Notes under the pieces: model-generated | What the model was told of the DNA's origin: nothing | The model's database searches: none | Seen by the model: the letters and a program-made list of their open reading frames with translations, nothing else | Translations under genes and position numbers: made by a program | DNA from: Candidatus Thiodiazotropha endolucinida | GTDB taxonomy: Bacteria > Pseudomonadota > Gammaproteobacteria > Chromatiales > Chromatiaceae | Length of the DNA stretch: 64,000 nt | Assembly: GCF_001715975.1 (NCBI RefSeq) | Contig: NZ_MARB01000003.1 | Location: 124,001-188,000, forward strand | Direction of reading: 5' to 3' | In this document: positions 46,614 to 55,422 of the stretch, one piece after another | Layout of the letters: each line of letters starts with the position of its first letter | Position numbering within the stretch: the first letter of the stretch is position 1

Positions 46614-47091
46614 ACTGCCGCCAAGCATATCTCGATCCAGGGTAGTCGCAGAAAAAATGTTTGAAGTTAACTTTAATTTCATTATGAGTTTTAGCCGCAC
46701 CAGCAGGAGAACAGTGTAAAATAGAGGATTAATGAACATGCGGAGATCAATCACTGGACTTGGCTAAACAGGGCATCTACCCTTTCCGGGGTCAGGGTCG
46801 GCCCATACTCTTCAAAGGATAGATGAAGAGATTGACCCTGATTGGAACCGGCAATTTGAATCACCGGCCGCGGCTTTATTGTCCCCGCGTCTTACGCCAC
46901 TCCTCCAAATCTGGGGCCGGCTTAACCCGAACTGAATAAAATATTATAATACGGCTTCTACTCATGGACAGAGCAGGCATGCGCTGCCCCCCGACGACTA
47001 TCAACCGCGCATTCTGCACAAGTGTTGCATGCGCCCGTGGTTGGTATTTGAAAATGATGTAACTATACGATCATAGGATTGTGAGAAAAGT
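46614..47091. other. 478-base gap with a nested stem-loop
   Basis: No credible gene. TCAGGGTC (46792-46799) pairs with GACCCTGA (46834-46841), and inside it CTCTTCA (46808-46814) pairs with TGAAGAG (46824-46830), forming one extended hairpin. It may be a degenerate mobile-element end or a structured RNA. The right part is AT-rich and likely holds the promoter of the next gene. Confidence 0.4.
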
Positions 47092-48417
47092 ATGGGCAAC
47101 AGTATCATGCTGGTGGATAGCTCCAGTGCCGCTCGCGAAGTACTCACCCGGCGGCTGCAGACAGCCATGCCTGAGATCATTATCACCAGCTGTGCCAGCG
47201 CCAGCAAGGCCCTGGAACTCATTGAACAAGACCGCTATTCATTGATAACCACCGCCTTACTGCTTCCTGACATGGACGGTTTGGATTTCTGTCGCAGCAT
47301 CCGCTCCAGTAAGCGTAATCGCTATACTCCCGTCATCGTTGTCTCCTCTGATGCCGATCAGCGTCTGCTGCACGAAGGCTTTAATGCGGGCGTCACCGAT
47401 TATTTTGACAAAGCTCTCGGCTTCAAGGCCTTCGGACAGTTCATCAAATCATTCATGGAAAGGAACCCCGATCTCTGTGGCCGCATCCTGTACATCGAGG
47501 ACAGCAAGACTGCCGCCACCGTTACCCGACAGATTATGGAACAGCACGGCATGGAAGTCCTGCACGTCACCTCTGTGGAAGAGGCCCAATCCCTGCTCGA
47601 AAGCGCCCGTACTCAACGTGTAAAAGGTTTTGACCTGGTAATCACCGACTTCCACCTGAAGGGTGAAATGACCGGTGGCGACCTGCTCTATTTCCTGCGG
47701 GTACGCATGCACTACTCTCCGCAGGAACTGCCGGTACTGGTAACAACCGGCAACGATGAGACGCATACCCAGGTGGAGGTCTTCAATGCCGGTGCCAACG
47801 ACTTCGTCATCAAACCCCTGGTGGAAGAGGTTGTCATGGCTCGGATACGCTCATTGTTGCTAGTCAAATATCAGTATGACGCCCTGCTTCGTCAAACGCT
47901 GGACATGGAGAGGATAGCCACCACAGACGCCCTCACAGGCACTCGCAACCGACGCTATCTGGTGGACGAAGGCCAGCGATTTCTCTCCAGTTTCGAAAAC
48001 GGCTGGGTAATGATTATCGATCTGGACCACTTCAAGCGCATCAACGATACCAATGGCCACCTGATGGGCGACAAGGTGCTGATGGCACTGGGCAAACTGC
48101 TGAACCGCCGCTTTAATGACAGTTTACCCGTCCGTTTTGGCGGTGAGGAATTTGTCGTCATCGCCCATGGTCCCGAAATACCGGCCCGGGCCGAAGATCT
48201 GCGTATGGCAGTGGAGAAGCTCAATCCTGTCGGCATCGAGGTCACGGTGAGCATCGGTCTTGCTTGTGTGGACGACCATCCCGGCGACGACCTCAATACC
48301 CTTCTCGGCCATGCCGACAAGGCCCTTTACGCGGCCAAGAACTACGGGCGCAACCAGGCCTATGTCAATAGCCGCGGTGATTGCGTTAAACCGGCTGCAC
48401 AAGAGATTCGATTTTAA
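47092..48417 (+). CDS. Two-receiver diguanylate cyclase (REC-REC-GGDEF)
   Basis: 441 residues, cytosolic. REC1 (~1-120) looks degenerate: where the phospho-acceptor Asp should be, it reads ITTALLLPDMDG. REC2 (~125-250) is canonical with IEDSKTAA and LVITDFHLKGEMTGG. GGDEF (~275-425) has active-site RFGGEEF, but the I-site RxxD is not at the proper spacing, so feedback inhibition may be missing. Resembles PleD/WspR-like cyclases activated by phosphorylation. No partner kinase is next to it. Confidence 0.92.
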   Translation: MGNSIMLVDSSSAAREVLTRRLQTAMPEIIITSCASASKALELIEQDRYSLITTALLLPDMDGLDFCRSIRSSKRNRYTPVIVVSSDADQRLLHEGFNAGVTDYFDKALGFKAFGQFIKSFMERNPDLCGRILYIEDSKTAATVTRQIMEQHGMEVLHVTSVEEAQSLLESARTQRVKGFDLVITDFHLKGEMTGGDLLYFLRVRMHYSPQELPVLVTTGNDETHTQVEVFNAGANDFVIKPLVEEVVMARIRSLLLVKYQYDALLRQTLDMERIATTDALTGTRNRRYLVDEGQRFLSSFENGWVMIIDLDHFKRINDTNGHLMGDKVLMALGKLLNRRFNDSLPVRFGGEEFVVIAHGPEIPARAEDLRMAVEKLNPVGIEVTVSIGLACVDDHPGDDLNTLLGHADKALYAAKNYGRNQAYVNSRGDCVKPAAQEIRF

Positions 48418-48487
48418 AGTGTAGGATCAGGGCAGGTTATACTGATCATATGCATTGCCGCTTCGCCCATCCGCCAGGGACAGAACG

Positions 48488-49216
48488 ATGAACGTCGTCG
48501 GCATCGATGGTTGTCGCCGAGGCTGGTTTTTCGCTCAACTCTTTGACTCGGCACGATTCAGGCTTGGCGTGGTCGAGCACTTGCAGGCACTACGCAACAC
48601 CATCATTGCTTCCGATCTCACCTTGATCGATATACCGGTTGGCCTGAAATCGTTTGGTGAGGAAGAACGAAAGTGTGATCGTGAAGCAAGAAAGTTACTG
48701 GGTCCAAGGGCATCGAGTGTCTTCCCTGTCCCCTGTCGTCAGGTGCTCGATTGTAAGAGCTACCAGGCGGGGAGCGCCGTCAACCATTCGGTGACCGGTA
48801 GAAAGCTATCGCGACAGAGTTGGGGGATCGTAGCAAAGATCGCTGAGGCGGACCGGCTGATACGTGATCTACCCGATCCCGGAAAATTGAGAGAGATGCA
48901 CCCGGAAGTCTGTTTTTGTACGCTCAATAACGGCCAGCCAATGGCCCACAACAAGAAGAAGCCAGCGGGTCAATCGGAACGGTTTTCACTTCTCAAACGC
49001 CATCTTCCCCACATCCAAACGATCGTGGACGAAGCACGTCATGGCTGGAGAAAAAGGGATCTCGCAGATGATGACATCCTGGACGCACTGGTTGGCGCGG
49101 TAAGCGCATCATATGCAGAAAGACTTGTCTCTTTACCCACTATGACAGAAAAGGACGAATTCGGATTGAACATGGAGATCGTGTTTATATACTGCAATAT
49201 ATGTCTCAACGACTGA
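48488..49216 (+). CDS. DUF429 family protein (predicted RNase H-like fold)
   Basis: 242 residues from ATG 48488 (AGGGA ahead). Starts VVGIDGCRRGWFFAQL and contains LIDIPVGLKSFGEEERKCDREARKLLG, the features of DUF429, a family predicted to have an RNase H-like nuclease fold with acidic residues (the D in GIDGCR and IDIPVG). The C-terminus has DDDILDALVGAVSA. It overlaps dinB by 16 bases. Cell function is unknown; association with a translesion polymerase suggests nucleic-acid processing. Confidence 0.85.
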   Translation: MNVVGIDGCRRGWFFAQLFDSARFRLGVVEHLQALRNTIIASDLTLIDIPVGLKSFGEEERKCDREARKLLGPRASSVFPVPCRQVLDCKSYQAGSAVNHSVTGRKLSRQSWGIVAKIAEADRLIRDLPDPGKLREMHPEVCFCTLNNGQPMAHNKKKPAGQSERFSLLKRHLPHIQTIVDEARHGWRKRDLADDDILDALVGAVSASYAERLVSLPTMTEKDEFGLNMEIVFIYCNICLND

Positions 49217-50394
49217 TCATGCATATCGACCTGGATGCATTCTTTGCATCCATCGAGCAGCGAGACCACCCTGAGTATCAGGGACGCCCGCTGGTCGTGG
49301 GCGCGAAACCGGGCAAGCGCGGCGTGGTCGCCACCTGTTCCTATGAGGCCCGGCGCTATGGCGTACGCTCGGCCATGCCGATCAGCGAGGCTGTCCGTCG
49401 GTTGCCGCCGGAGACGGTCTATCTGCGTCCCAGCATGACCCGTTATGGCGAGGTTTCGCGACAGATCATGCAGGCCCTGGAGGGTATCTCCCCGGCAGTG
49501 GAGAAGGTCTCCGTGGACGAGGCCTTCCTGGATATCTCTGGCATGCAGCGCCTGATCGGCCCCCCTGAGGTCATCGGACGCCGCGCCAAGTCGGTTATCC
49601 TGGAGGGTGTGGGATTGACCGCATCGGTTGGTATCGGACCCAATCGTCTAATCGCCAAGCTTGCCTCCGACTTCCGGAAACCCGATGGCCTCACCATCGT
49701 ACTGGCGGATCAAGTGCAAGCCTTCCTCGATCCCCAACCCCTGACCATACTGCGTGGATTGGGTGCGAAGAGCGCCCCGGTCCTTCAACGTATCGGCCTG
49801 CGAACAGTGGCCGATGTGCGTCGTCTATCCCTGCTGGAATTGAGGCGCCACCTGGGCGACCTCGCCGGCACTAAAATACACGAGCAGGCTCATGGCATCG
49901 CCTCGGACAGAGTTCACCTCGACAGTGAGCGCAAATCAATCTCCAAAGAGACCACCTTCAACGAAGACATCACCGATCCGGAGATAGTGCGTGATACCTT
50001 GCACTGGGCGGCACAGGAGGTGGGCTACATCGCCCGCCAGGAGGGCCGCAGGGGGAGTATTGTGACCGTCAAAATCCGCTTTCAAGGATTCGAGACCCAT
50101 ACCCGAAGTCGGACCCTGACGACGCCGACATCGACGGACAAGGAGATCTTCCAACAGGCATGGGAGCTCTATCAGTCCGAACAATGGGTCGGACGACCGG
50201 TGCGACTGGTAGGTCTGGGTGTCAGTGGCTGGGCTAGCGATGCCGCCAAGGCTGCGGAGCAGGCTGACCTGTTTGATGAGATAACGGCTGACCACGCCCC
50301 CAAACAGGAGCGTCTGTACCAAACCATGGATGCGGTGAGCGATAAGTTCGGCAGGAAATCGGTACGGTTTGGGGTTCGGCGTCGCAAGGAGTAG
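49201..50394 (+). CDS. dinB: DNA polymerase IV
   Basis: 397 residues. Catalytic motifs MHIDLDAFFASIEQ and SVDEAFLDIS carry the metal-binding Asp/Glu; CSYEARRYGVRSAM is the fingers region, and the little-finger domain follows (KSISKETTFNEDI). A clamp-binding-like QADLF near residue 350 is visible. Y-family translesion polymerase. It starts inside the end of the DUF429 gene; no LexA box is obvious in the overlapping upstream coding sequence. Confidence 0.96.
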   Translation: MSQRLIMHIDLDAFFASIEQRDHPEYQGRPLVVGAKPGKRGVVATCSYEARRYGVRSAMPISEAVRRLPPETVYLRPSMTRYGEVSRQIMQALEGISPAVEKVSVDEAFLDISGMQRLIGPPEVIGRRAKSVILEGVGLTASVGIGPNRLIAKLASDFRKPDGLTIVLADQVQAFLDPQPLTILRGLGAKSAPVLQRIGLRTVADVRRLSLLELRRHLGDLAGTKIHEQAHGIASDRVHLDSERKSISKETTFNEDITDPEIVRDTLHWAAQEVGYIARQEGRRGSIVTVKIRFQGFETHTRSRTLTTPTSTDKEIFQQAWELYQSEQWVGRPVRLVGLGVSGWASDAAKAAEQADLFDEITADHAPKQERLYQTMDAVSDKFGRKSVRFGVRRRKE

Positions 50395-50552
50395 TAGGCA
50401 GAACGATTATATCATCGACGATCTTGTTCATTATCAATCAGCAACTAATCAACTGACACCAGCCATTGTCAGATTTGCAACAATCCACTTTTGCATTCAG
50501 AGAAACAATTAAAAAATTAGTCGAATTGCTATAAACACAGAAATCCTCTGCG

Positions 50553-50584
50553 CTGACAGATTCGCTTGTTGGCAAATCTGTCAG
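50553..50584. terminator. Hairpin CTGACAGATT/AATCTGTCAG between dinB and the next gene
   Basis: A perfect 10-bp stem with a 12-base loop in the 207-base gap, 18 bases past the stop of the leftward secreted-protein gene. U-run is weak, so it is a possible terminator serving one or both convergent genes. Confidence 0.45.
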
Positions 50585-50601
50585 GGAGGATTATTAGATT
50601 G

Positions 50602-51081
50602 TTAAATCGAGTTGTTGTCGCAGTTAGTGGTATAGATAGCGATAACCCTGTCTTTGGTTATACGCAGATTCTCCACCGCCAACGGCAGGCTTTCAGGAAT
50701 AGCGGTCTCAACACGCTGCGCTGGATAGGGATTATTGTTCTTACCCATTAAATAGACAGTGTCGCTCAACACCGCTTGCAGAGACCAGAAGGTTCCCTTG
50801 GTATCGACGCCCTTGGCATTCATGTCATGGATCGCCTGATTGATATTATCCAAGCGATACACACGTCCATCATCCTCGTTATAGAGGATATGCTCATTAC
50901 CCTCGGCATCTACGCCCACGATCTTGTTCACAATGACCAGTGTTTCATCCAAACTCTCCGAAGAGATCTCAGTCATTCCATTGATTGATGTGGCCGCATC
51001 ATCCGCTGATACGGTTAAAGGTAAATATAATAGGGATAGCGCCATAACGGAAGACGCAAAATACCGTACAATTGTATTCAT
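50602..51081 (-). CDS. Hypothetical secreted protein
   Basis: 159 residues with a clear signal peptide (VMALSLLYLPLTVSADDA, cleavage near residue 26). The mature part has predicted strands (ETLVIVNKIVGVDAEGNEHILYNEDDGRVYRLDNI) and a KGTFWSLQAVL segment. No family recognised; probably periplasmic. It stands alone, leftward, with a good frame and a downstream hairpin. Confidence 0.7.
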   Translation of the reverse strand: MNTIVRYFASSVMALSLLYLPLTVSADDAATSINGMTEISSESLDETLVIVNKIVGVDAEGNEHILYNEDDGRVYRLDNINQAIHDMNAKGVDTKGTFWSLQAVLSDTVYLMGKNNNPYPAQRVETAIPESLPLAVENLRITKDRVIAIYTTNCDNNSI

Positions 51082-51652
51082 CTCAAACCTCCAGAGTTAT
51101 AAAAACTCAATAAACGACTTGTAAAAATTCAAGCCCTAATAAACCATAAAAGGGCCGGAAAACCGTCCTGACCAATGAAAAAACCCTCAACAGCTCGGGC
51201 ATTTACTTGTCCATTTGTACCAGCAATCACACCTCTTGCCAGAGTTTGCCCCCTGAGCGCTATTTAGTGACAAAGCGCATCTCCTGAGGCAGTCGTAAAT
51301 CTTTAAAGTTGAAACTAGTACCCCATTATTAATCTAAACTTAAACACCCATGATCACTCATCAAAAATGTGATCCAGTGATTATTACTTAATTAAACGTT
51401 AAGACGTCTCGCAACGCTTATGCGTTTTCAGCACCGCAAGGATGCGCCACCACCTTTTCACGTTGCAAGCGATCTCATATACACAACACCGGGTACGCTG
51501 TTTTCTGTCACAGTAGTTTGAAAATGCCGGAGACGGCATGAATCAGGACTTCATAAAGAATTAACGAGCCAACTGATGCGACGTGTCATTTTTCCTGGCT
51601 TGATTTATAGTGCCTGCAGGCCAGAACAAAATCCTGTTAAAGAGGGCACAAA
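51082..51652. other. 571-base gap, no gene seen
   Basis: AT-rich, with scattered short hairpins (for example AACGC-TTAT-GCGTT at 51413-51426 followed by TTT). No ORF, repeat family or riboswitch was identified. Presumably carries promoters of the two divergent genes. Confidence 0.5.
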
Positions 51653-52300
51653 ATGGGGAATCATCTATTACCGGGGATAAAAGATGCGATCAGCATCACA
51701 GCCTGCCTACCTTTGCTCCAGGCTTGTACGGGTATAGGCGGAGTTTCGGGTGACATGCCGCTTAATGTTGATACTGAACCCAGTGGAGCCACCGTCTATG
51801 TGATGGGAAAAGCGATCGGTGAAACGCCGATCTCAATCCCGCAACAGCAAATCTACCCTGTGGGTTACGACGTCAAAAAAGAGCCGATGTACGGTACACT
51901 GTTGATCAGAAAGTCGGGTTGCCAGGATCTTAGAAGACGCATCCGTTACCAGGAATTCAACACCGGGTTGTCGATCGAACTCAACTGCAGCGGAACCCAG
52001 TCAAGCGCCGGTAATCAGGCCTCCCAACCTGCCAAGGCAACAACACCTTCAGTTATTTCACAACAAAACAGACCACCAGCAGCCAAAAACATGGAGGTGG
52101 AGCAAAAGCATCAATCCGCTACTCAACAGAGTCCCACTCCACGGCATACACCAAAGGTTGAAAAAATCGAAACCGGTAAACAACCGGCGAATAATACGGT
52201 TAAACAACGCCTGATTCGCATCGATGACCTCAGGCGGGAGGGCTTGATTACGGAAGAGGAGTATCAACAAGCCCGGAAAAAAATTCTCGACACATTGTAA
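51653..52300 (+). CDS. PEGA- and SHOCT-domain lipoprotein
   Basis: 215 residues preceded by GAGGG. A hydrophobic start ends in LLQACTG, a plausible lipobox (Cys ~25). Residues ~35-75 resemble a PEGA domain (PLNVDTEPSGATVYVMGKAIGETPISI), a surface-exposed beta fold. A Gln/Pro-rich linker with little order (~115-180) leads to a C-terminal SHOCT motif (QRLIRIDDLRREGLITEEEYQQARKKILDTL). Envelope-associated; role unknown. Confidence 0.8.
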   Translation: MGNHLLPGIKDAISITACLPLLQACTGIGGVSGDMPLNVDTEPSGATVYVMGKAIGETPISIPQQQIYPVGYDVKKEPMYGTLLIRKSGCQDLRRRIRYQEFNTGLSIELNCSGTQSSAGNQASQPAKATTPSVISQQNRPPAAKNMEVEQKHQSATQQSPTPRHTPKVEKIETGKQPANNTVKQRLIRIDDLRREGLITEEEYQQARKKILDTL

Positions 52301-52302
52301 AC

Positions 52303-52335
52303 GGTAAAAAAAAGCCGCTGCCTTTTGGCAGCGGC
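52303..52335 (-). terminator. Rho-independent terminator of the diheme cytochrome
   Basis: GCCGCTGCC-TTTT-GGCAGCGGC (52314-52335), a perfect 9-bp stem, followed in leftward transcription by a run of eight U. It lies 27 bases beyond the cytochrome stop, and just after the PEGA gene's stop on the other strand. Confidence 0.9.
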
Positions 52336-52361
52336 CCTACCCAATTCACACTATTTGTTTT

Positions 52362-53024
52362 CTAGTAGGTTGATAACAAACGCAGATAACTGACCACTCC
52401 TTCAATTTCCGCCTTTGTGAGCATGTCCTTCCAGCCGGGCATCAGCGATTTACCCGGTGTTCCATTGGTCACGATCTCAACCATGTGGGAGTTGGGGTGC
52501 TTGTTCATTTCAGCACTGTCGGTATGGTCCTTCGGTTGCAGATTCAGCACGGCTGCCAGCGGTCCGTCCCCTTTACCCGTGCGGCCGTGACAGGCGGCGC
52601 AATTATTGTCATATACACGCTTCCCCACAATAGGATCACCCAATAGGGGGTGCTTGGACCTCTGCAGAAAACGGATGTAGGCGACCAGGGAATTGATCTG
52701 ATTACCCGGCATGGCCAACCCCCACTGCGGCATGGCGCTGGCACCGGAACCGTGCTTGATAGTGCCCTGTATCATGCCAAACAGCTCTCGGTCAGATTTT
52801 TCCGCCGCGCCGTTATCTCCATCGGTCAAGTCGTCAGGCGCCACGTCGAGTTTTTTTGCCAGAGGTCCATTGCCCTTGCCATCTGTTCCATGACAGAGAA
52901 AACAAGACTGATTATAAAGAGTATAGCCCTGATAGGTATCACCCGCGTAAGCAGGGAGTGAAATCAATCCGAATGCGCTAACCAACGCTGCGAATCCAGC
53001 CATTCTAGTAACAATTCTGTTCAT
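52362..53024 (-). CDS. Periplasmic diheme cytochrome c
   Basis: 220 residues. Signal peptide (LVSAFGLISLPAYA), then two class I haem domains: CFLCH at 41-45 with Met98 (GASAMPQWG), and CAACH at 142-146 with Met195 (KSLMPGW). Both have the HGxxGKGxGPLA motif common in small electron carriers. It is downstream of the Cyc2-like porin on the same strand (94-base gap), and with it could pass electrons from the outer membrane inward. Ends in a strong terminator. Confidence 0.93.
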   Translation of the reverse strand: MNRIVTRMAGFAALVSAFGLISLPAYAGDTYQGYTLYNQSCFLCHGTDGKGNGPLAKKLDVAPDDLTDGDNGAAEKSDRELFGMIQGTIKHGSGASAMPQWGLAMPGNQINSLVAYIRFLQRSKHPLLGDPIVGKRVYDNNCAACHGRTGKGDGPLAAVLNLQPKDHTDSAEMNKHPNSHMVEIVTNGTPGKSLMPGWKDMLTKAEIEGVVSYLRLLSTY

Positions 53025-53118
53025 GAGTTAATCCTCACTTGGTTCTGTACTGCAATCCACATGCAGCCGAGGCGACTGAGAAGTCGATTCGTTTTTCGAT
53101 TTGTGTGCATGCTGTCCA

Positions 53119-54360
53119 TTAATAGCCGGCAAAGAGTTGGAACAACCATTTGCTGTCACGATCATTGTCGCGTGCATCCACACCATCACCACTCTCTTTC
53201 ACATAGAAGAGTTCAAAACGAATATTTTGAGAGAACAGATAGTTTATGCCGACTGTGGTGGAATTGAATTCAGAATCCTCATCCGAACCGTCGTCGAGAG
53301 CGCGATAGGCAGCGAAGACATTGGCTTTGTTGGGCAGGATACCCAGTTGAGCAAGAATACCGAACGCCTCGCCATCATCGGTGTTTGTGCAGCCTTCCAG
53401 AAAATGGGACTCATCGGCGGAGCAACTGCCGAAACTGGCATAGATGCCCAATGGCATACTACCCACACTGCCCTGTATCTGGCCATCCACGACCCAGCCG
53501 TCGGTTGCAATCAGGGTCTCGCCACCTGCGCCATCGGCGACTTCCGCATCCCCCGACCAGAGCTGAAAGCCAAACCCGGTATCCCAGGATCCGATAAACG
53601 GAGTGTAGGCAGCGCGCAGGTAGTGAGCCAGCCCGGACGGCTTGACTTCCACGTTATTCTCTTCCCAACCCGGCACCCATGGGGTGTAGTTGATGAAAAA
53701 GTTATGACTCGAGGCAACAAGCGCAATACCGGTCGCCTCGCCACTGCCCAAACCCAGCGCCTGGGCGGCACTGAAGCCTGTACGATCCTCGATCGGCCGC
53801 TGTGAGCGCTGAGCGCCGGTATTCAATAACTCAAATCCGTATGCCGATCCCAGGCCATCGGTGGAGAAAGGTATGACACTGAATTGGGTACCTCCTGCCT
53901 TACCCACGTTGAAATGGACTTTGGTTGAGAGGAACGAGTTGGCATCGGTCAATCCCAGCTCCATGAGAAAGCCGGCATCCTTGGCCAGCTTACCCCCCAC
54001 CAGGAGAGCCGCTTCGTCCGGCCACTCGATAACACCATAGTCACTGCCGACATTGGTGTTGCCGTTACTCTTTACATAACGCAGCTTGGTTATAACCGAT
54101 GCGTTCAACATCAACGGCAGGGAGATATCATCGCCCTCGATCATGCCCTGACCACCGGTCAGTGTGTAGCCACCCGCCCTGAATGATCTGCCGAACGAGT
54201 TGAGTGTTGGAAAGTGTTGAAAATGGCAGGCCGTACAGGGCATGCTTGTCTGGCGTGCGAAAGCGGGCACTGCATCCGCCGGTTGCGGAAGCACCAGGCT
54301 CCCTATCAGTATCAACATCCCCATTGCATAGCCATGCAACATCGTGAGTCTATTAGTCAT
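53119..54360 (-). CDS. Cyc2-like monoheme cytochrome-porin fusion
   Basis: 413 residues, ATG with GGAG ahead. Signal peptide ends PADAVPAF (~30). Just after it comes one haem site, CTACH (42-46), in the context PAFARQTSMPCTACHFQHFP followed by NSFGRSFRAGGYTLTGG. The remaining ~340 residues alternate as beta strands (for example ISLPLMLNASVITKLRYVK) and end in aromatic LFQLFAGY, as for an outer-membrane barrel. This layout, one N-terminal haem plugging a ~16-strand porin, is that of Cyc2 (Fe(II) oxidation) and related porin-cytochromes. Substrate is inferred; other extracellular donors or acceptors are possible. Confidence 0.8.
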   Translation of the reverse strand: MTNRLTMLHGYAMGMLILIGSLVLPQPADAVPAFARQTSMPCTACHFQHFPTLNSFGRSFRAGGYTLTGGQGMIEGDDISLPLMLNASVITKLRYVKSNGNTNVGSDYGVIEWPDEAALLVGGKLAKDAGFLMELGLTDANSFLSTKVHFNVGKAGGTQFSVIPFSTDGLGSAYGFELLNTGAQRSQRPIEDRTGFSAAQALGLGSGEATGIALVASSHNFFINYTPWVPGWEENNVEVKPSGLAHYLRAAYTPFIGSWDTGFGFQLWSGDAEVADGAGGETLIATDGWVVDGQIQGSVGSMPLGIYASFGSCSADESHFLEGCTNTDDGEAFGILAQLGILPNKANVFAAYRALDDGSDEDSEFNSTTVGINYLFSQNIRFELFYVKESGDGVDARDNDRDSKWLFQLFAGY

Positions 54361-55188
54361 ACGCTTCTCCAGAATGTGAAAGCTAAATTTAACTCAGTCG
54401 TTTGTTACTGCTTTGCGGTCATTCCGAACACGACAGCGGCTAGCGCCACCGATTTTCCCATAACCAGTCAACGACCCCATTTCGCTGGATGCCGCGTGAA
54501 AAGCGACCTCACGCAATACCGCATCCAAGTAATCATGGTGAAGGGTGGTCAATTATTTGACTTAACCGGAAGGTGGTGACAGAGTGCGGCCGGCAGAATG
54601 CCTACGAAGCCGGCCGTACTTAGCACCATGCCTACACGATTGGCGTTATTGTTATATCCAGCGTGGCGTACAAACCTGCCAATGAACCGGTCTCCCTTGA
54701 GATATCGGAGTCAAGCCCCATCCAGCTTGAAGAGCGAACACACCAAAATCCCAAAAAGAACCCCTTAAAAACCCGATTCAATAGCAGAAGAGCCTGCACG
54801 CCTACCGGTCACCCCATCCATTCTCCAATTTTTCTTTTACTGAAAGCTATGATTCGTGTAGCACCCTCAGTTAGAGATCGAAATCTCTTAGTTTTTTTCG
54901 ACTTATGTTAATTCTTAAGACTCCCTTCGCGCTAACATTACCCTATGGTTGTTATGTTTATTATGGGTAGTTACCCTACTTTTTCATGTAAGTAATTACC
55001 CACATTGTGGTTGTGAAATTGCTGGGGTGATCACCTGCATGACCGGACAAAGTCATAATATTTCACACTCTGAACTGGACTGGCACCTGCTCTTCGGAGA
55101 CCATTGCCAGTGGAGATCGATGCGGTTTGCTGCGCAAACTTGTTGCTGGAGTACCGTTTTCACATGACAGGCTGAAATCCGAAACCAG
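54361..55188. other. 828-base gap between the cytochrome-porin and DUF6116 genes
   Basis: No convincing gene. It holds a 14-bp palindrome GTCAA-TTAT-TTGAC (54548-54561), an 11/12 inverted pair around CGGCCGGC/GCCGGCCG (54584-54619) and GGGTA-GT-TACCC (54965-54976). The right half is AT-rich. Promoters of the divergent flanking genes probably lie here. Confidence 0.5.
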
Positions 55189-55422
55189 ATGACCCAAATA
55201 CCCATTATCGCTGCCCTGTTGAAATACGCTGACCGACTGAAGTTCCGTCAGCTGTTTCTGGTGACCGCTTCGCTGTTTGTCATCGATCTGTTGATACCCG
55301 ACCTGATCCCTTTCGCAGACGAGCTGCTGTTGGGGCTATTGACACTACTGTTCGGTTCGTGGCGAAAACCCGAGCCGCAAGAACCAACACCGATTGAACA
55401 TACGGAACAGGGTCCGCAATGA
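55189..55422 (+). CDS. DUF6116-like small membrane protein
   Basis: 77 residues, with a central hydrophobic stretch (LKFRQLFLVTASLFVIDLLIPDLIPFADELLLGLLTLLFGSW) making one or two helices and a Pro/Glu-rich tail. The DLxxPDxxPFxDE pattern is that of small membrane proteins filed as DUF6116; that family name is from memory. Overlaps the next lipoprotein gene by four bases. Confidence 0.75.
   Translation: MTQIPIIAALLKYADRLKFRQLFLVTASLFVIDLLIPDLIPFADELLLGLLTLLFGSWRKPEPQEPTPIEHTEQGPQ

Noticed and set aside
46780-46850. Remnant of a REP-associated tyrosine transposase
   Set aside because: The GGGTCAGGGTC-like text looked familiar but no coding remains could be read; listed only as a hairpin.
51400-51500. 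c-di-GMP (GEMM) riboswitch suggested by a GCACCGCAAGG stretch near GGDEF genes
   Set aside because: The conserved core and tetraloop-receptor elements could not be matched.
54663-54911. 82-codon ORF in the gap after the cytochrome-porin
   Set aside because: No Shine-Dalgarno, no recognisable domain, poor composition for a protein; treated as non-coding.
54949-55167. 72-codon ORF, Cys- and Trp-rich
   Set aside because: AT-rich non-coding-like region with palindromes inside; no ribosome site or family.
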